NCBI GenBank assembly: GCA_947177845.1
Contig: CAMWVZ010000002.1
Coordinates: 1 to 30,021, forward strand
Direction of reading: 5' to 3'
DNA length: 30,021 nucleotides
Origin: an uncultured Bacteroidales bacterium
GTDB taxonomy: Bacteria > Bacteroidota > Bacteroidia > Bacteroidales > P3
The notes below the pieces were generated by a model. The model saw only the letters and a list, made by a program, of their open reading frames with translations, was not told where the DNA came from and did not search any database. Every line of letters starts with the position of its first letter. Position 1 is the stretch's first letter. The position numbers and the translations under genes are program-made. Below are positions 8,050 through 15,668 of the stretch, one piece after another.

Positions 8050-9864
8050 ATGGCAGCAGAAATGGCTAAAGCCGGTATCGAGGAATTCAACTGGGATGAA
8101 CTCGAGCATCACAAAATCAAAAAGGAAAAAGAACAGCAGAAAAGCGACGACCCTCGCGACGAGCAGTACGGTAATTCGCTCAAGCAGATTACCGAACAGC
8201 AGGTTATCGAAGGCGTTGTGGTTTCGAAGAACAACCGTGAGGTAGTGGTTAACATCGGCTACAAGTCCGACGGTATCATTCCCGTTTCCGAATTCCGCTA
8301 CAATCCCGAACTGAAAGCGGGCGACACGGTGGAAGTGTATGTGGAAAGCCCCGAAGACGCTACGGGTCAATTGGTTCTCTCGCACAAAAAAGCACGCATC
8401 CTCAAATCTTGGGAAAGAGTCAACGAAGCCTTCGACAAGGAAGAAATCATCACCGGTTTCGTCAAGAGCCGCACCAAAGGCGGCTTGATTGTGGATGTAT
8501 TCGGCATCGAAGCCTTCCTCCCCGGTTCGCAGATCGATGTGAAGCCTATCCGCGACTACGATGTGTTCGTGAACAAGACCATGGAATTCAAGGTTGTGAA
8601 AATCAATCACGAATACAAGAACGTGGTGGTTTCGCACAAGGCGCTTATCGAAGACGAAATCGAACAGCAGAAGGCCGAAATCATGTCCAAGCTGCAGAAG
8701 GGTCAGGTACTGGAAGGCACCGTCAAGAACATCACCTCCTACGGTGTGTTCGTAGACCTCGGCGGCGTAGACGGCTTGATTCACATCACCGACCTGAGCT
8801 GGGGCCGTGTAAACCACCCCGAAGAAGTGGTGAAGCTGGACGAAAAGATCAACGTGGTTATCTTGGATTTCGACGAAAACAAGAAACGTATCGCGCTCGG
8901 TCTGAAGCAACTCACCCCGCATCCTTGGGATTCGCTCGATCCCAACCTCAAGGTGGGCGACAAAGTAAGGGGCAAGGTAGTGGTTCTGGCCGACTACGGT
9001 GCTTTCGTAGAATTGATTCCCGGTGTGGAAGGCTTGGTTCACGTTTCGGAAATGTCGTGGTCGCAGCACCTGCGTTCCGCTCAGGATTTCCTGAAAGTGG
9101 GCGACGAAGTGGAGGCCGTTATCCTCACCCTCGACCGCGAAGAACGCAAGATGAGCTTGGGCATCAAGCAACTCACGCCCGATCCTTGGCAACACATCAC
9201 CGAGAAATATCCCGTCAACTCGCGTCATACCGCCACGGTCCGCAACTTCACCAACTTCGGTATTTTCGTGGAACTGGAAGAAGGTATCGACGGTTTGATT
9301 CACATCAGCGATTTGAGCTGGTCGAAGAAAATCAAGCATCCTGCCGAATTCACCAAAATCGGCGAGAAGATTGACGTGATTGTTCTGGACATCGACGTGG
9401 AAAACCGTCGTCTGAGCCTCGGTCACAAGCAATTGGAAGAAAATCCTTGGGACGTTTACGAATCGTTGTTCGCGGTAGGCAGCCTGCAAAAAGGCACCGT
9501 GGCTTCGGCCAACGACAAGGGCGCCGTGGTGGTTCTGCCCTACGGTGTGGAAGGTTTCTGCCCCGCCCGTCACATGGTGAAGGCCGACGGCAGCAGCCTC
9601 AAGGCCGAAGAACAGGCCGACTTCAAGGTTATCGAATTCAGCAAGGATAACAAGCGTATCGTGGTTTCGCACACGCGCATCCATCAGGAAGAAGCCGCCG
9701 AAGAACGCGCCAAGACCGAAAACGAGAACCGGAAGAACGCCGACAACACGGCCAAGGCTGTGAAGAAGCTCAACGAATCTTCCGAAAAGACCACTTTGGG
9801 CGACATCGCCGCGCTTTCGAACCTGAAAGACGCCATGGAAGCCGCCGAAAAGAAAGACAAATAG
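8050..9864 (+). CDS. rpsA: 30S ribosomal protein S1
   Basis: The 604-residue protein is built of repeated S1 (OB-fold) RNA-binding domains. Several are plain to see, each starting near a G-x-V segment and containing an FV-L/I-x-G-V-E/D-GL-H-I/V-SE/DLSW core (for example GVFVDLGGVDGLIHITDLSW and GIFVELEEGIDGLIHISDLSW). The repeats number about six, as in full-length S1. The acidic N-terminus and Lys/Glu-rich tail fit Bacteroidota S1. S1 holds mRNA on the 30S subunit. In this phylum Shine-Dalgarno pairing is little used, which makes mRNA binding by S1 especially relevant. The gene has its own leader and a good terminator right after the stop. Confidence 0.96.
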   Translation: MAAEMAKAGIEEFNWDELEHHKIKKEKEQQKSDDPRDEQYGNSLKQITEQQVIEGVVVSKNNREVVVNIGYKSDGIIPVSEFRYNPELKAGDTVEVYVESPEDATGQLVLSHKKARILKSWERVNEAFDKEEIITGFVKSRTKGGLIVDVFGIEAFLPGSQIDVKPIRDYDVFVNKTMEFKVVKINHEYKNVVVSHKALIEDEIEQQKAEIMSKLQKGQVLEGTVKNITSYGVFVDLGGVDGLIHITDLSWGRVNHPEEVVKLDEKINVVILDFDENKKRIALGLKQLTPHPWDSLDPNLKVGDKVRGKVVVLADYGAFVELIPGVEGLVHVSEMSWSQHLRSAQDFLKVGDEVEAVILTLDREERKMSLGIKQLTPDPWQHITEKYPVNSRHTATVRNFTNFGIFVELEEGIDGLIHISDLSWSKKIKHPAEFTKIGEKIDVIVLDIDVENRRLSLGHKQLEENPWDVYESLFAVGSLQKGTVASANDKGAVVVLPYGVEGFCPARHMVKADGSSLKAEEQADFKVIEFSKDNKRIVVSHTRIHQEEAAEERAKTENENRKNADNTAKAVKKLNESSEKTTLGDIAALSNLKDAMEAAEKKDK

Positions 9865-9884
9865 TTTTCGGAATTTCCAACGGG

Positions 9885-9920
9885 AAAGCCGGTTTGCCCT
9901 ACGCAGCCGGCTTTCTTTTT
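9885..9920 (+). terminator. Rho-independent terminator of rpsA
   Basis: AAAGCCGG (9885-9892) and CCGGCTTT (9907-9914) form a perfect 8-bp stem with a 14-nt loop, followed by CTTTTT. It begins 20 bp after the rpsA stop and 14 bp before coaD. Confidence 0.85.
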
Positions 9921-9934
9921 AAACCGCACGCATT

Positions 9935-10426
9935 ATGTCCACACCCAAAATCGCCGTTTTCGCCGGTTCGTTCGACCCGCTCACCTTGGGACACGAGAAC
10001 ATTATAGAACGTGCCCTGCCCCTCTTCGACAAGATTGTGGTGGCGATAGGCACCAACAGCGAAAAGAAAGGGATGTTTCCCGTGGAGGTACGCCGCCGTT
10101 TCATCGAGAGGCGCTTTGCGGGCGAGGCGAAAATCGAAGTGGACAGTTTCGACAATCTCACCGTGGACTATTGCCGCGCCAAGAACGCCCGCTATATCCT
10201 GCGGGGCATCCGCACGGCCGGCGACCTCGATTTCGAACAGGTTGTCGCCGACGCCAACCGCGCGCTGTGTCCCGACATAGAAAGCGTTTTCCTCCTCACC
10301 GACCCCCGCTACGGCTTCATCCGCTCCACCGTGGTGCGCGACATTCTCCTGCACGGCGGTTCCTGCCGGGGTTTCGTTTCCGAACCTGTACGCAACATCA
10401 TCGAAGAATCATGCTGCTCTCGATAG
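9935..10426 (+). CDS. coaD: Phosphopantetheine adenylyltransferase
   Basis: This 163-residue cytoplasmic nucleotidyltransferase carries out the fourth step of coenzyme A synthesis, joining AMP from ATP to 4'-phosphopantetheine. Visible signatures are the nucleotide-binding GSFDPLTLGH at residues 11-20, the RGIRTAGDLDFE segment, and IRSTVVRDI near the C-terminus (the family ISSTxxR-type motif). Length is normal. The last 16 bp overlap the start of the glycosyltransferase gene, suggesting translational coupling. It lies just after the rpsA terminator, so it needs its own promoter in the short gap or read-through. Confidence 0.95.
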   Translation: MSTPKIAVFAGSFDPLTLGHENIIERALPLFDKIVVAIGTNSEKKGMFPVEVRRRFIERRFAGEAKIEVDSFDNLTVDYCRAKNARYILRGIRTAGDLDFEQVVADANRALCPDIESVFLLTDPRYGFIRSTVVRDILLHGGSCRGFVSEPVRNIIEESCCSR

Positions 10427-11607
10427 TCATCGTCAACTATAACGTCAAGTCGTTTCTGGCGCAATGCCTCCGCTCCGTGCAACAGAGCGAGGGCGTGGCC
10501 TGCGGCGTGGACTACGAGGTGTTTGTGGTAGACAACCATTCGGTGGACGGTTCGGTGGAGATGATACGCGAGAAGTTCCCTTGGGTGAGGCTCATCGCCA
10601 ACCAAGAAAACACGGGCTTCGCCAAGGCCAACAATCAGGCTGTCCGCCAAAGCGGGGCCAAATATGTGCTCCTGCTCAATCCCGACACGCTTATCGAGAA
10701 CGACACCTTGCAGAAATGCCTGGCCTTTATGGAGAGCCATCCCGATGCCGGCGGGTTGGGCGTGAAGATGCTCGACGGTCAGGGACGTTATCTGAAGGAA
10801 TCCAAACGGGGCGTTCCCACGCCTTCCACGGCCTTCTACAAGATGACGGGGCTTTGCAAGTTCTTTCCCCGTTCCAAACGTTTCGCCTCCTACTACATGG
10901 GGCATCTGAACCCCGACGAAATCCACCCCGTGGAAATCCTTTCGGGCGCGTTCATGCTCCTGCGGCGCGAAACGCTCGACAAGGTGGGCCTGCTCGACGA
11001 AACCTTCTTCATGTATGGCGAGGATATAGACCTCTCCTACCGTATCCTGCAAGGCGGCTACAGGAATTATTACTTCCCGCACACCAACATCATCCACTAC
11101 AAAGGCGAATCGACCCGGAAAGGCAGCCTCAACTATGTGCTGGTGTTCTATAAGGCCATGGAGATTTTTGTGGAAAAGCATTTTTCCAAAGGCCGTTACA
11201 AACTCTATCTTCAGATTATCCGCATCGCCATTTGGCTGCGGGCGGCGCTTTCGATGCTCTCGAGCGCCCTAAAGAATATCTTTCTTCCTGTCGTCCGTTT
11301 GCTGCTTTCCCTGCGGCGCAACAAGAACTATCTGATTATCGGCGGGCACGACGAACAGGCACGGGTGCAGGGCATCCTGCAGGAAGAGGGCATCCGTCCC
11401 GAACATATTTTCGGATTGAGGGTGAACGATGCGCTCAGCGTGCTCAACGAGCAGATTCAAGTGAACCGTATCGGGGAAGTGATTTTCTGCGCCAACGACC
11501 TCAATTTCGACCAAATCCTTCTTTTGGTGCGCATTCTGCGCAAGACCGGCGTGGTAACCAAGACTATTTCGGCCGATTCCCGCGTCCGTGTGGGCTATAG
11601 ATCCTAA
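10411..11607 (+). CDS. Family 2 glycosyltransferase with C-terminal hydrophobic and Rossmann-like region
   Basis: The 398-residue protein starts with a GT-A glycosyltransferase domain of the rhamnosyltransferase (WbbL-like) type: SIVIVNYN at residues 4-11, VDNHSVDGS near 40, NTGFAKANNQA near 67, LLLNPDT at 87-93, and FMYGEDIDLSYR farther on. Such enzymes add sugars to cell-envelope glycans on the cytoplasmic face. After about residue 265 come one or two hydrophobic helices. The last 90 residues (from NYLIIGGHDEQA) look like a small nucleotide-binding Rossmann-like domain, similar to the region seen in sugar-nucleotide epimerase and CoA-binding proteins. The ATG at 10411 overlaps coaD; the frame is open upstream only as a shadow of coaD. 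Donor and acceptor sugars are unknown. Confidence 0.85.
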   Translation: MLLSIVIVNYNVKSFLAQCLRSVQQSEGVACGVDYEVFVVDNHSVDGSVEMIREKFPWVRLIANQENTGFAKANNQAVRQSGAKYVLLLNPDTLIENDTLQKCLAFMESHPDAGGLGVKMLDGQGRYLKESKRGVPTPSTAFYKMTGLCKFFPRSKRFASYYMGHLNPDEIHPVEILSGAFMLLRRETLDKVGLLDETFFMYGEDIDLSYRILQGGYRNYYFPHTNIIHYKGESTRKGSLNYVLVFYKAMEIFVEKHFSKGRYKLYLQIIRIAIWLRAALSMLSSALKNIFLPVVRLLLSLRRNKNYLIIGGHDEQARVQGILQEEGIRPEHIFGLRVNDALSVLNEQIQVNRIGEVIFCANDLNFDQILLLVRILRKTGVVTKTISADSRVRVGYRS

Positions 11608-11608
11608 G

Positions 11609-11694
11609 CGGAAAGTGAGGGATTCGAACCCCCGGAGGTTATTCGCCTCAACGGTTTTCAAGACCGCCGCAATCGACCACTCTGCCAACTTTCC
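11609..11694 (-). tRNA. tRNA-Ser (UGA anticodon)
   Basis: Read on the minus strand, the 86-nt gene has acceptor arms GGAAAGT (5', 11688-11694) and ACTTTCC (3', 11610-11616) with discriminator G at 11609. The anticodon stem-loop GGCGGTCTTGAAAACCG holds TGA. A long variable arm is typical of serine tRNA, and the T-loop GGTTCGAATCC is canonical. CCA is not encoded. The 3' end lies 1 bp from the stop of the convergent glycosyltransferase gene. Confidence 0.96.
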
Positions 11695-11700
11695 AAGGTG

Positions 11701-11708
11701 CGAAAGTA
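11701..11708 (-). promoter_or_regulatory. Candidate -7 element for tRNA-Ser
   Basis: On the minus strand this reads TACTTTCG (TAnnTTYG), only 6 bp before the mature tRNA 5' end. A weak TTTC lies 18 bp upstream. Transcription would start almost at the mature 5' end. Confidence 0.5.
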
Positions 11709-11797
11709 CAAAAAGTCGGGCGCAGAGAAAAATTTTCTTAAATTCGCGAATATTCCCCACGCGAAAGGCGCGATTTTTTTGATAAAAAACACGGCCT

Positions 11798-13444
11798 ATG
11801 AAACGAGAACGACCCATTTATGCCATAGGGCACCGCAACCCCGACACGGACTCCATCTGTGCGGCCATTTGCTATGCCCACCTCAAGAACGAATTGGGCA
11901 TGCACGTCCTCCCCGCCCGTGCCGGCAAGCTCAACAACGAATCGCGCTTTGCCCTCGATTATTTCAAGACCCCCGCCCCTCTTCTGCTCACCGACGTATA
12001 CCCCCGAGTGGAAGACGTACTTATCGACTGGAACCTCACGATTCGCGAAAATCAGAACCTGCGCGATTTGGCGGCGATGATGCGCAAGGACGGCGTGAAA
12101 TCCGTGCCTGTGGTAGACGACCGCAACTATCTGAAAGGGATGATTTCGGTGAGCGATATGGCGCGCCGTTATTTCGACGAACTCGGTATGCAGAGTTTCT
12201 CGGACATCAAGGTGGCCCTGCTGGAAATTCAGAAGGTGATTGATGCCAAAACCATTGTGGACGGCGATTTGTCGGGCACCATTCAGGGCGATGTGCGTAT
12301 CGCCGCCGGGAGCATAGAAACCGTGGCGAATTCGGTGCAGAAGAACGATGTGATTATTGTGGGCGACCGTATCGCCGACATCATGCTCACCTGCATCCGC
12401 AAAGGCATCGCCTGCCTGATTGTTACCGGAAACGGACAGATTGAACCGCAGGTGGCCGAAGAAGCCCGCAAGAACAACGTGGCCGTGCTTTCCTGCGCCT
12501 GCGACACCTATACCTGCGCGCGCCTGATTAACCAGTCGGTGCCCGTGTCGAGCCTCATGCGGACCGACGTGGTGGCCTTCCGCCCCACCGAGGTGCTCCT
12601 CGACATCAAGGCGCAGATGGAGAAATACAAGCACCGCTACTACCCCGTGGTGGAGAACGGCAAATTCATCGGCATGGTGACAGGCGAGAAAGTGATGGTG
12701 CCCGAGCGCACGAAGCTGATATTGGTGGACCACAACGAGCGCAGCCAGGCGGTGGAAGGCGTGGAGAAGGCGCAGATTTTGGAAATCATAGACCACCACC
12801 GTTTGGGCGGCATACAGACCGACGAACCTATCTTTACGCGTCAGGACGCAGTGGGCTGCACCTGCACGATTATCGCCGACATGCACCTGCACCGCCAAGT
12901 GCCCATTCCCCCGCAGATAGCGGGCTTGATGCTCTCGGCCATCATTTCCGACACGGTGCTTTTCAAGTCGCCCACCTGCACGGCGCACGACAAGGAAATG
13001 GCGCAGTATCTGGCCAAGATAGCGGGCGTGGACATTGAGGAATACGGTCTGGCCCTGCTCAAGGCCGGCTCCAATATCGACAATATGGGCTTGGACGATA
13101 TCGTCAAGAACGACATGAAGGAATTTATGGTGGGACGCTACCGCGTCAGCATCAGCCAATGCCCCGTCTTGGACAAGAACCAGCTTTTCCAACACAAGGA
13201 AAAGTTACTCAACGAATTGGAAACCATGCGCGGGCGCGAAGGCTTCGACTTGTCGATTGTAATGATAACCAATGTCATAGAAAGCTATTCCACGCTACTT
13301 TTCTGCGGCGAACCCAAAATTCTTCTCGAAGAAGCCTTCAAACAAGACACCTCGCAAGGCCTAATCACCCTCCCGGGCGTGATGTCGCGCAAGAAACAAG
13401 TGGTCCCTCCCCTCTCCGAAGCCGCCAAAATCCTCGGTGCGTAG
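11798..13444 (+). CDS. CBS/DRTGG-type family II (Mn-dependent) inorganic pyrophosphatase
   Basis: This 548-residue enzyme hydrolyses pyrophosphate. The DHH-type catalytic core is split by an insert. The N-terminal metal motif is GHRNPDTDS (11-19). CBS domain 1 spans about 70-125, a DRTGG-like domain about 150-245 (with VGDRIAD at 188-194), and CBS domain 2 about 246-302. The core then resumes with DHN (311-313), DHH (332-334), a DHHA2 region (SDTVLFKSPT), and the substrate-binding RKKQ at 531-534. In studied relatives the CBS/DRTGG insert binds adenine nucleotides: AMP and ADP inhibit, and diadenosine polyphosphates activate in DRTGG forms. All catalytic motifs look intact. It lies divergent from tRNA-Ser and is the last core gene before the AT-rich island. 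Confidence 0.92.
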   Translation: MKRERPIYAIGHRNPDTDSICAAICYAHLKNELGMHVLPARAGKLNNESRFALDYFKTPAPLLLTDVYPRVEDVLIDWNLTIRENQNLRDLAAMMRKDGVKSVPVVDDRNYLKGMISVSDMARRYFDELGMQSFSDIKVALLEIQKVIDAKTIVDGDLSGTIQGDVRIAAGSIETVANSVQKNDVIIVGDRIADIMLTCIRKGIACLIVTGNGQIEPQVAEEARKNNVAVLSCACDTYTCARLINQSVPVSSLMRTDVVAFRPTEVLLDIKAQMEKYKHRYYPVVENGKFIGMVTGEKVMVPERTKLILVDHNERSQAVEGVEKAQILEIIDHHRLGGIQTDEPIFTRQDAVGCTCTIIADMHLHRQVPIPPQIAGLMLSAIISDTVLFKSPTCTAHDKEMAQYLAKIAGVDIEEYGLALLKAGSNIDNMGLDDIVKNDMKEFMVGRYRVSISQCPVLDKNQLFQHKEKLLNELETMRGREGFDLSIVMITNVIESYSTLLFCGEPKILLEEAFKQDTSQGLITLPGVMSRKKQVVPPLSEAAKILGA

Positions 13445-13464
13445 CACTGAGGGGGCTAAAGTTT

Positions 13465-13496
13465 TTTGGTCAGTTGAGAGAAAACGTGTAATTTTG
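13465..13496 (+). promoter_or_regulatory. Consensus Bacteroidota promoter of the abiE operon
   Basis: TTTG at 13465-13468 and TAATTTTG at 13489-13496 are separated by exactly 20 bp, a textbook match to the phylum consensus. It points to abiEi, whose ATG lies 61 bp downstream of the -7 box. The operator-like repeat starts 3 bp after it. Confidence 0.8.
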
Positions 13497-13499
13497 CAA

Positions 13500-13546
13500 T
13501 TAAACTTGCATAATTAAACACATTATGTTAAGTTTTGCAAGTTTAA
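13500..13546 (+). promoter_or_regulatory. Operator-like inverted repeat upstream of abiEi
   Basis: TTAAACTTGCA (13500-13510) is matched by its exact reverse complement TGCAAGTTTAA (13536-13546), 25 bp apart. A nested pair, CATAAT and ATTATG (13509-13514 and 13522-13527), lies inside. In the characterised AbiE system the antitoxin AbiEi binds inverted repeats in its own promoter, so this is the natural autoregulation site. That role is inferred here. Confidence 0.6.
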
Positions 13547-13556
13547 GAATAGTTGC

Positions 13557-14378
13557 ATGGCACGAATAGATACTAACGATTACATAGATTGGCTCAACCA
13601 AAGAGCAATGAGAGGCAAGTCGTTCTTTACAAAGGATGACTTTAAGCGTGCTTTTGCCAATATAACTGAAGGTTCTCAGGCTGTTGCATTGAGCAGATTG
13701 ATTGATGCCGGTTGGATAGTGTCTCCTTGGCAAAACTTTTATGTCATCGTCCCGATTCAGTATAAGCTGAAGGGTGAGGTTCCTCCTTCGTACTACATTG
13801 ACGAACTGATGCAGTTTCTGGGCAGAAAATACTATGTTTCGCTTCTAACGGCCGCCAGTCTGCATGGTGCAGGTCACCAAAGAGCAATGTCCTTCTTTGT
13901 TACCGCAGATGGGGCAGCATTGAGAAATGGTGTGAGGAGTGGAACTAAACTGCTCTTATTCCAGAAAAAGGACATAGACTTGCGCTTTACCAAGGAGGTG
14001 AGAACAGAGGGAGGCTACATGAACGTTTCTTTACCCTTGATGACAGCCCTTGACCTTGTGCAGGATGAACGTAAGGTGGGCGGTTTGAGCCGTGTGGCTG
14101 AGATTCTCTATGAACTTTCTGAAAAACTGGAATTGAATGAAGGTCAGTTGGAGTTAATCCGACAATATGGTTGTCCGATATTGCAAAGGTTTGGCTATCT
14201 TTTAAGAGTACTGCAGCTGAATGATCTGGAAACTCAGTGGTTTGACCTTTGCATGAAGACGGGAGTTAAGTTCAAGTTTACCGCACTGAAGCCTTCGGTA
14301 GCGAAGCGGGATGACAACGAGCGCGACAAGCGTTGGAAGATAATTATCAACCAAGAAATGGATATTGACGAAATATGA
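13557..14378 (+). CDS. abiEi: AbiEi-family antitoxin
   Basis: The 273-residue protein matches AbiEi-type antitoxins of type IV toxin-antitoxin systems. It has an N-terminal winged helix (about residues 20-65, FTKDDFKRAFANITEGSQAVALSRLIDAGW region), followed by the family segment with YYVSLLTAASLHGAGHQ, and an all-helical C-terminal domain (MTALDLVQ, GLSRVAEILYEL). In studied systems it represses its own operon and counteracts the nucleotidyltransferase toxin without binding it. Its stop overlaps the toxin start (ATGA at 14375-14378). Base composition is clearly more AT-rich than the upstream genes, as expected for acquired DNA. The promoter and repeat upstream fit autoregulation. Confidence 0.85.
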   Translation: MARIDTNDYIDWLNQRAMRGKSFFTKDDFKRAFANITEGSQAVALSRLIDAGWIVSPWQNFYVIVPIQYKLKGEVPPSYYIDELMQFLGRKYYVSLLTAASLHGAGHQRAMSFFVTADGAALRNGVRSGTKLLLFQKKDIDLRFTKEVRTEGGYMNVSLPLMTALDLVQDERKVGGLSRVAEILYELSEKLELNEGQLELIRQYGCPILQRFGYLLRVLQLNDLETQWFDLCMKTGVKFKFTALKPSVAKRDDNERDKRWKIIINQEMDIDEI

Positions 14379-15178
14379 TAAAAGAAAGGTACATAAGAGA
14401 ATGGAATGAGTTTGTTCCATGGAAGGATATGCTGATGGTGGAGCAAGATTTGATTATTTGTCGTGCCTTGGTGAGCATCTTTAGTGATGAATTCTTACGA
14501 AAGAATCTGGCATTCCGGGGTGGTACAGCTTTGCATAAGCTGTTTCTACTGCCTCAGCCTCGATACAGTGAGGACATCGACCTTGTGCAAATCAAGCCAG
14601 GCCCCATCAAGCCTATCATGTTTCGTCTGGGAGAAGTGCTGGAGTGGTTACCTAATCGCACCACTCAACAGAAAAAGCACAGCAATAAGTTGCTCTTCCG
14701 TGTGGATTCAGAGATTCCGCCCATCCAGCAAATTCGTCTGAAGGTGGAGATCAATTGCTTTGAGCATTTCAATGTATTGGGATTGCAAGAGGTTCCTTTC
14801 CGTATGGAGAACAGTTGGTTCACAGGTGAAGCAAAGTTGACCACCTATCACTTTGAAGAGCTACTTGGCACAAAGCTTCGTGCGCTTTATCAGCGAAAGA
14901 AAGGACGTGATTTGTTTGACCTCTATACAGCTTTGTCTGCTCAAGAGGTGGATGTGGATAAGGTGCTGGAATGCTATCGCAAGTACATCGAGTTTGTGGT
15001 GGAACGCACACCATCGTACAAGGAGTTCGTGCAGAACATGGAACTGAAGATGCAGGACGAGGAGTTTTTGGAGGACGTGACGCCTCTACTCCGACCGGAG
15101 ATTGAGTTCAATCCAAGGAAGGCATATTCGCTAGTGTATGAGAAACTGATAGACAGGATGCCAGGGAGGAGGGATTGA
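14375..15178 (+). CDS. abiEii: AbiEii-family nucleotidyltransferase toxin
   Basis: This 267-residue DNA polymerase beta-like nucleotidyltransferase is the toxin of the pair. Motif I is FRGGTALHK (GGTALHK at 49-55). The metal-binding acidic pair is in RYSEDIDLV (D67, D69). The family's downstream motifs appear as GTKLRALYQRKKGRDLFDL (K167 and 175-183). Members transfer nucleotides to cellular targets (tRNA for some relatives) and stop growth during phage infection. All catalytic residues are present, so it should be active. It is translationally coupled to the antitoxin by a 4-bp overlap. A scarred second copy of the start and end of this operon lies downstream. Confidence 0.88.
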   Translation: MIKERYIREWNEFVPWKDMLMVEQDLIICRALVSIFSDEFLRKNLAFRGGTALHKLFLLPQPRYSEDIDLVQIKPGPIKPIMFRLGEVLEWLPNRTTQQKKHSNKLLFRVDSEIPPIQQIRLKVEINCFEHFNVLGLQEVPFRMENSWFTGEAKLTTYHFEELLGTKLRALYQRKKGRDLFDLYTALSAQEVDVDKVLECYRKYIEFVVERTPSYKEFVQNMELKMQDEEFLEDVTPLLRPEIEFNPRKAYSLVYEKLIDRMPGRRD

Positions 15179-15189
15179 TATGACGATAA

Positions 15190-15390
15190 AAGACGAAACG
15201 CTATTTCACCCGCACCAACCTCTACAAGTACCTGACGGAGAACGGCGACTTGGAACGGGCTATATTGAACTCCGAGAAACTTTGCCAACTTTGCAAAGAA
15301 TCGCCGGAGGATATGATGGCGTACTCGGAGGTGCACCGAGTGATGAGATTGCTCAGAGATTTTCTTGGTCAGCTGAAAGAAAACGTATAA
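15190..15390 (+). pseudogene. C-terminal fragment of an unrecognised gene (gene X)
   Basis: The frame from 15190 to the TAA at 15388-15390 is open for 66 codons and reads like real protein (begins KTKRYFTRTNLYKYL, ends DFLGQLKENV). It has no plausible start: a TAA at 15187-15189 closes it in frame. The same tail, as KFFGQLRENV followed by TAA (13459-13491), lies directly upstream of the intact abiE promoter. So this fragment is the end of the gene that preceded the abiE locus in its source. I do not recognise the family. Confidence 0.5.
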
Positions 15391-15541
15391 CTTTGCGGTT
15401 AAAATTTTTTAATTAAACAGACTATGTTAAGTTTTGCAAATCAAAAGGCGATTCGTGGCGCGAAGAATAGATACTAACGTTGGGTTCAATCCAAGGATGG
15501 CATATTCGCTGATAGACAGAATGTCAGAGAGGAGGAATTGA
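15361..15541 (+). pseudogene. Collapsed second copy of the abiE locus
   Basis: This stretch repeats the abiE promoter and the first codons of abiEi, then jumps straight to the last codons of abiEii. Promoter elements survive: TTG at 15365-15367, 20 bp, TAACTTTG at 15388-15395. The leader ATGTTAAGTTTTGCAA is kept, but the arms of the operator-like repeat have decayed. From a GTG at 15455 it reads VARRIDTN, matching the antitoxin start, then FNPRMAYSLIDRM, matching the toxin end, to TGA at 15541. The frame is unbroken (28 residues). About 1.5 kb is missing relative to the intact copy. Confidence 0.75.
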
Positions 15542-15668
15542 TTTTGTTTAAAATTTAACAACTAACATCCACTTGCACAGATGACTGAAAGGTCACTTCC
15601 CTTAGGTCTGCAGGAATCCGAAAACCCCATGTAATACATTCAAGTTGAACAATTTAAAATATAATAGT

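Noticed and set aside
6967..9684. A minus-strand frame open for 3.9 kb that would extend SbcD by some 900 residues
   Set aside because: It runs antisense through the nitroreductase and rpsA genes. SbcD's conserved start is at 6966, and the extension reads as low-complexity His/Val/Phe-rich shadow sequence.
11738..13195. Long minus-strand open frame of 485 codons
   Set aside because: It is the shadow of the pyrophosphatase gene, whose motifs are complete on the plus strand.
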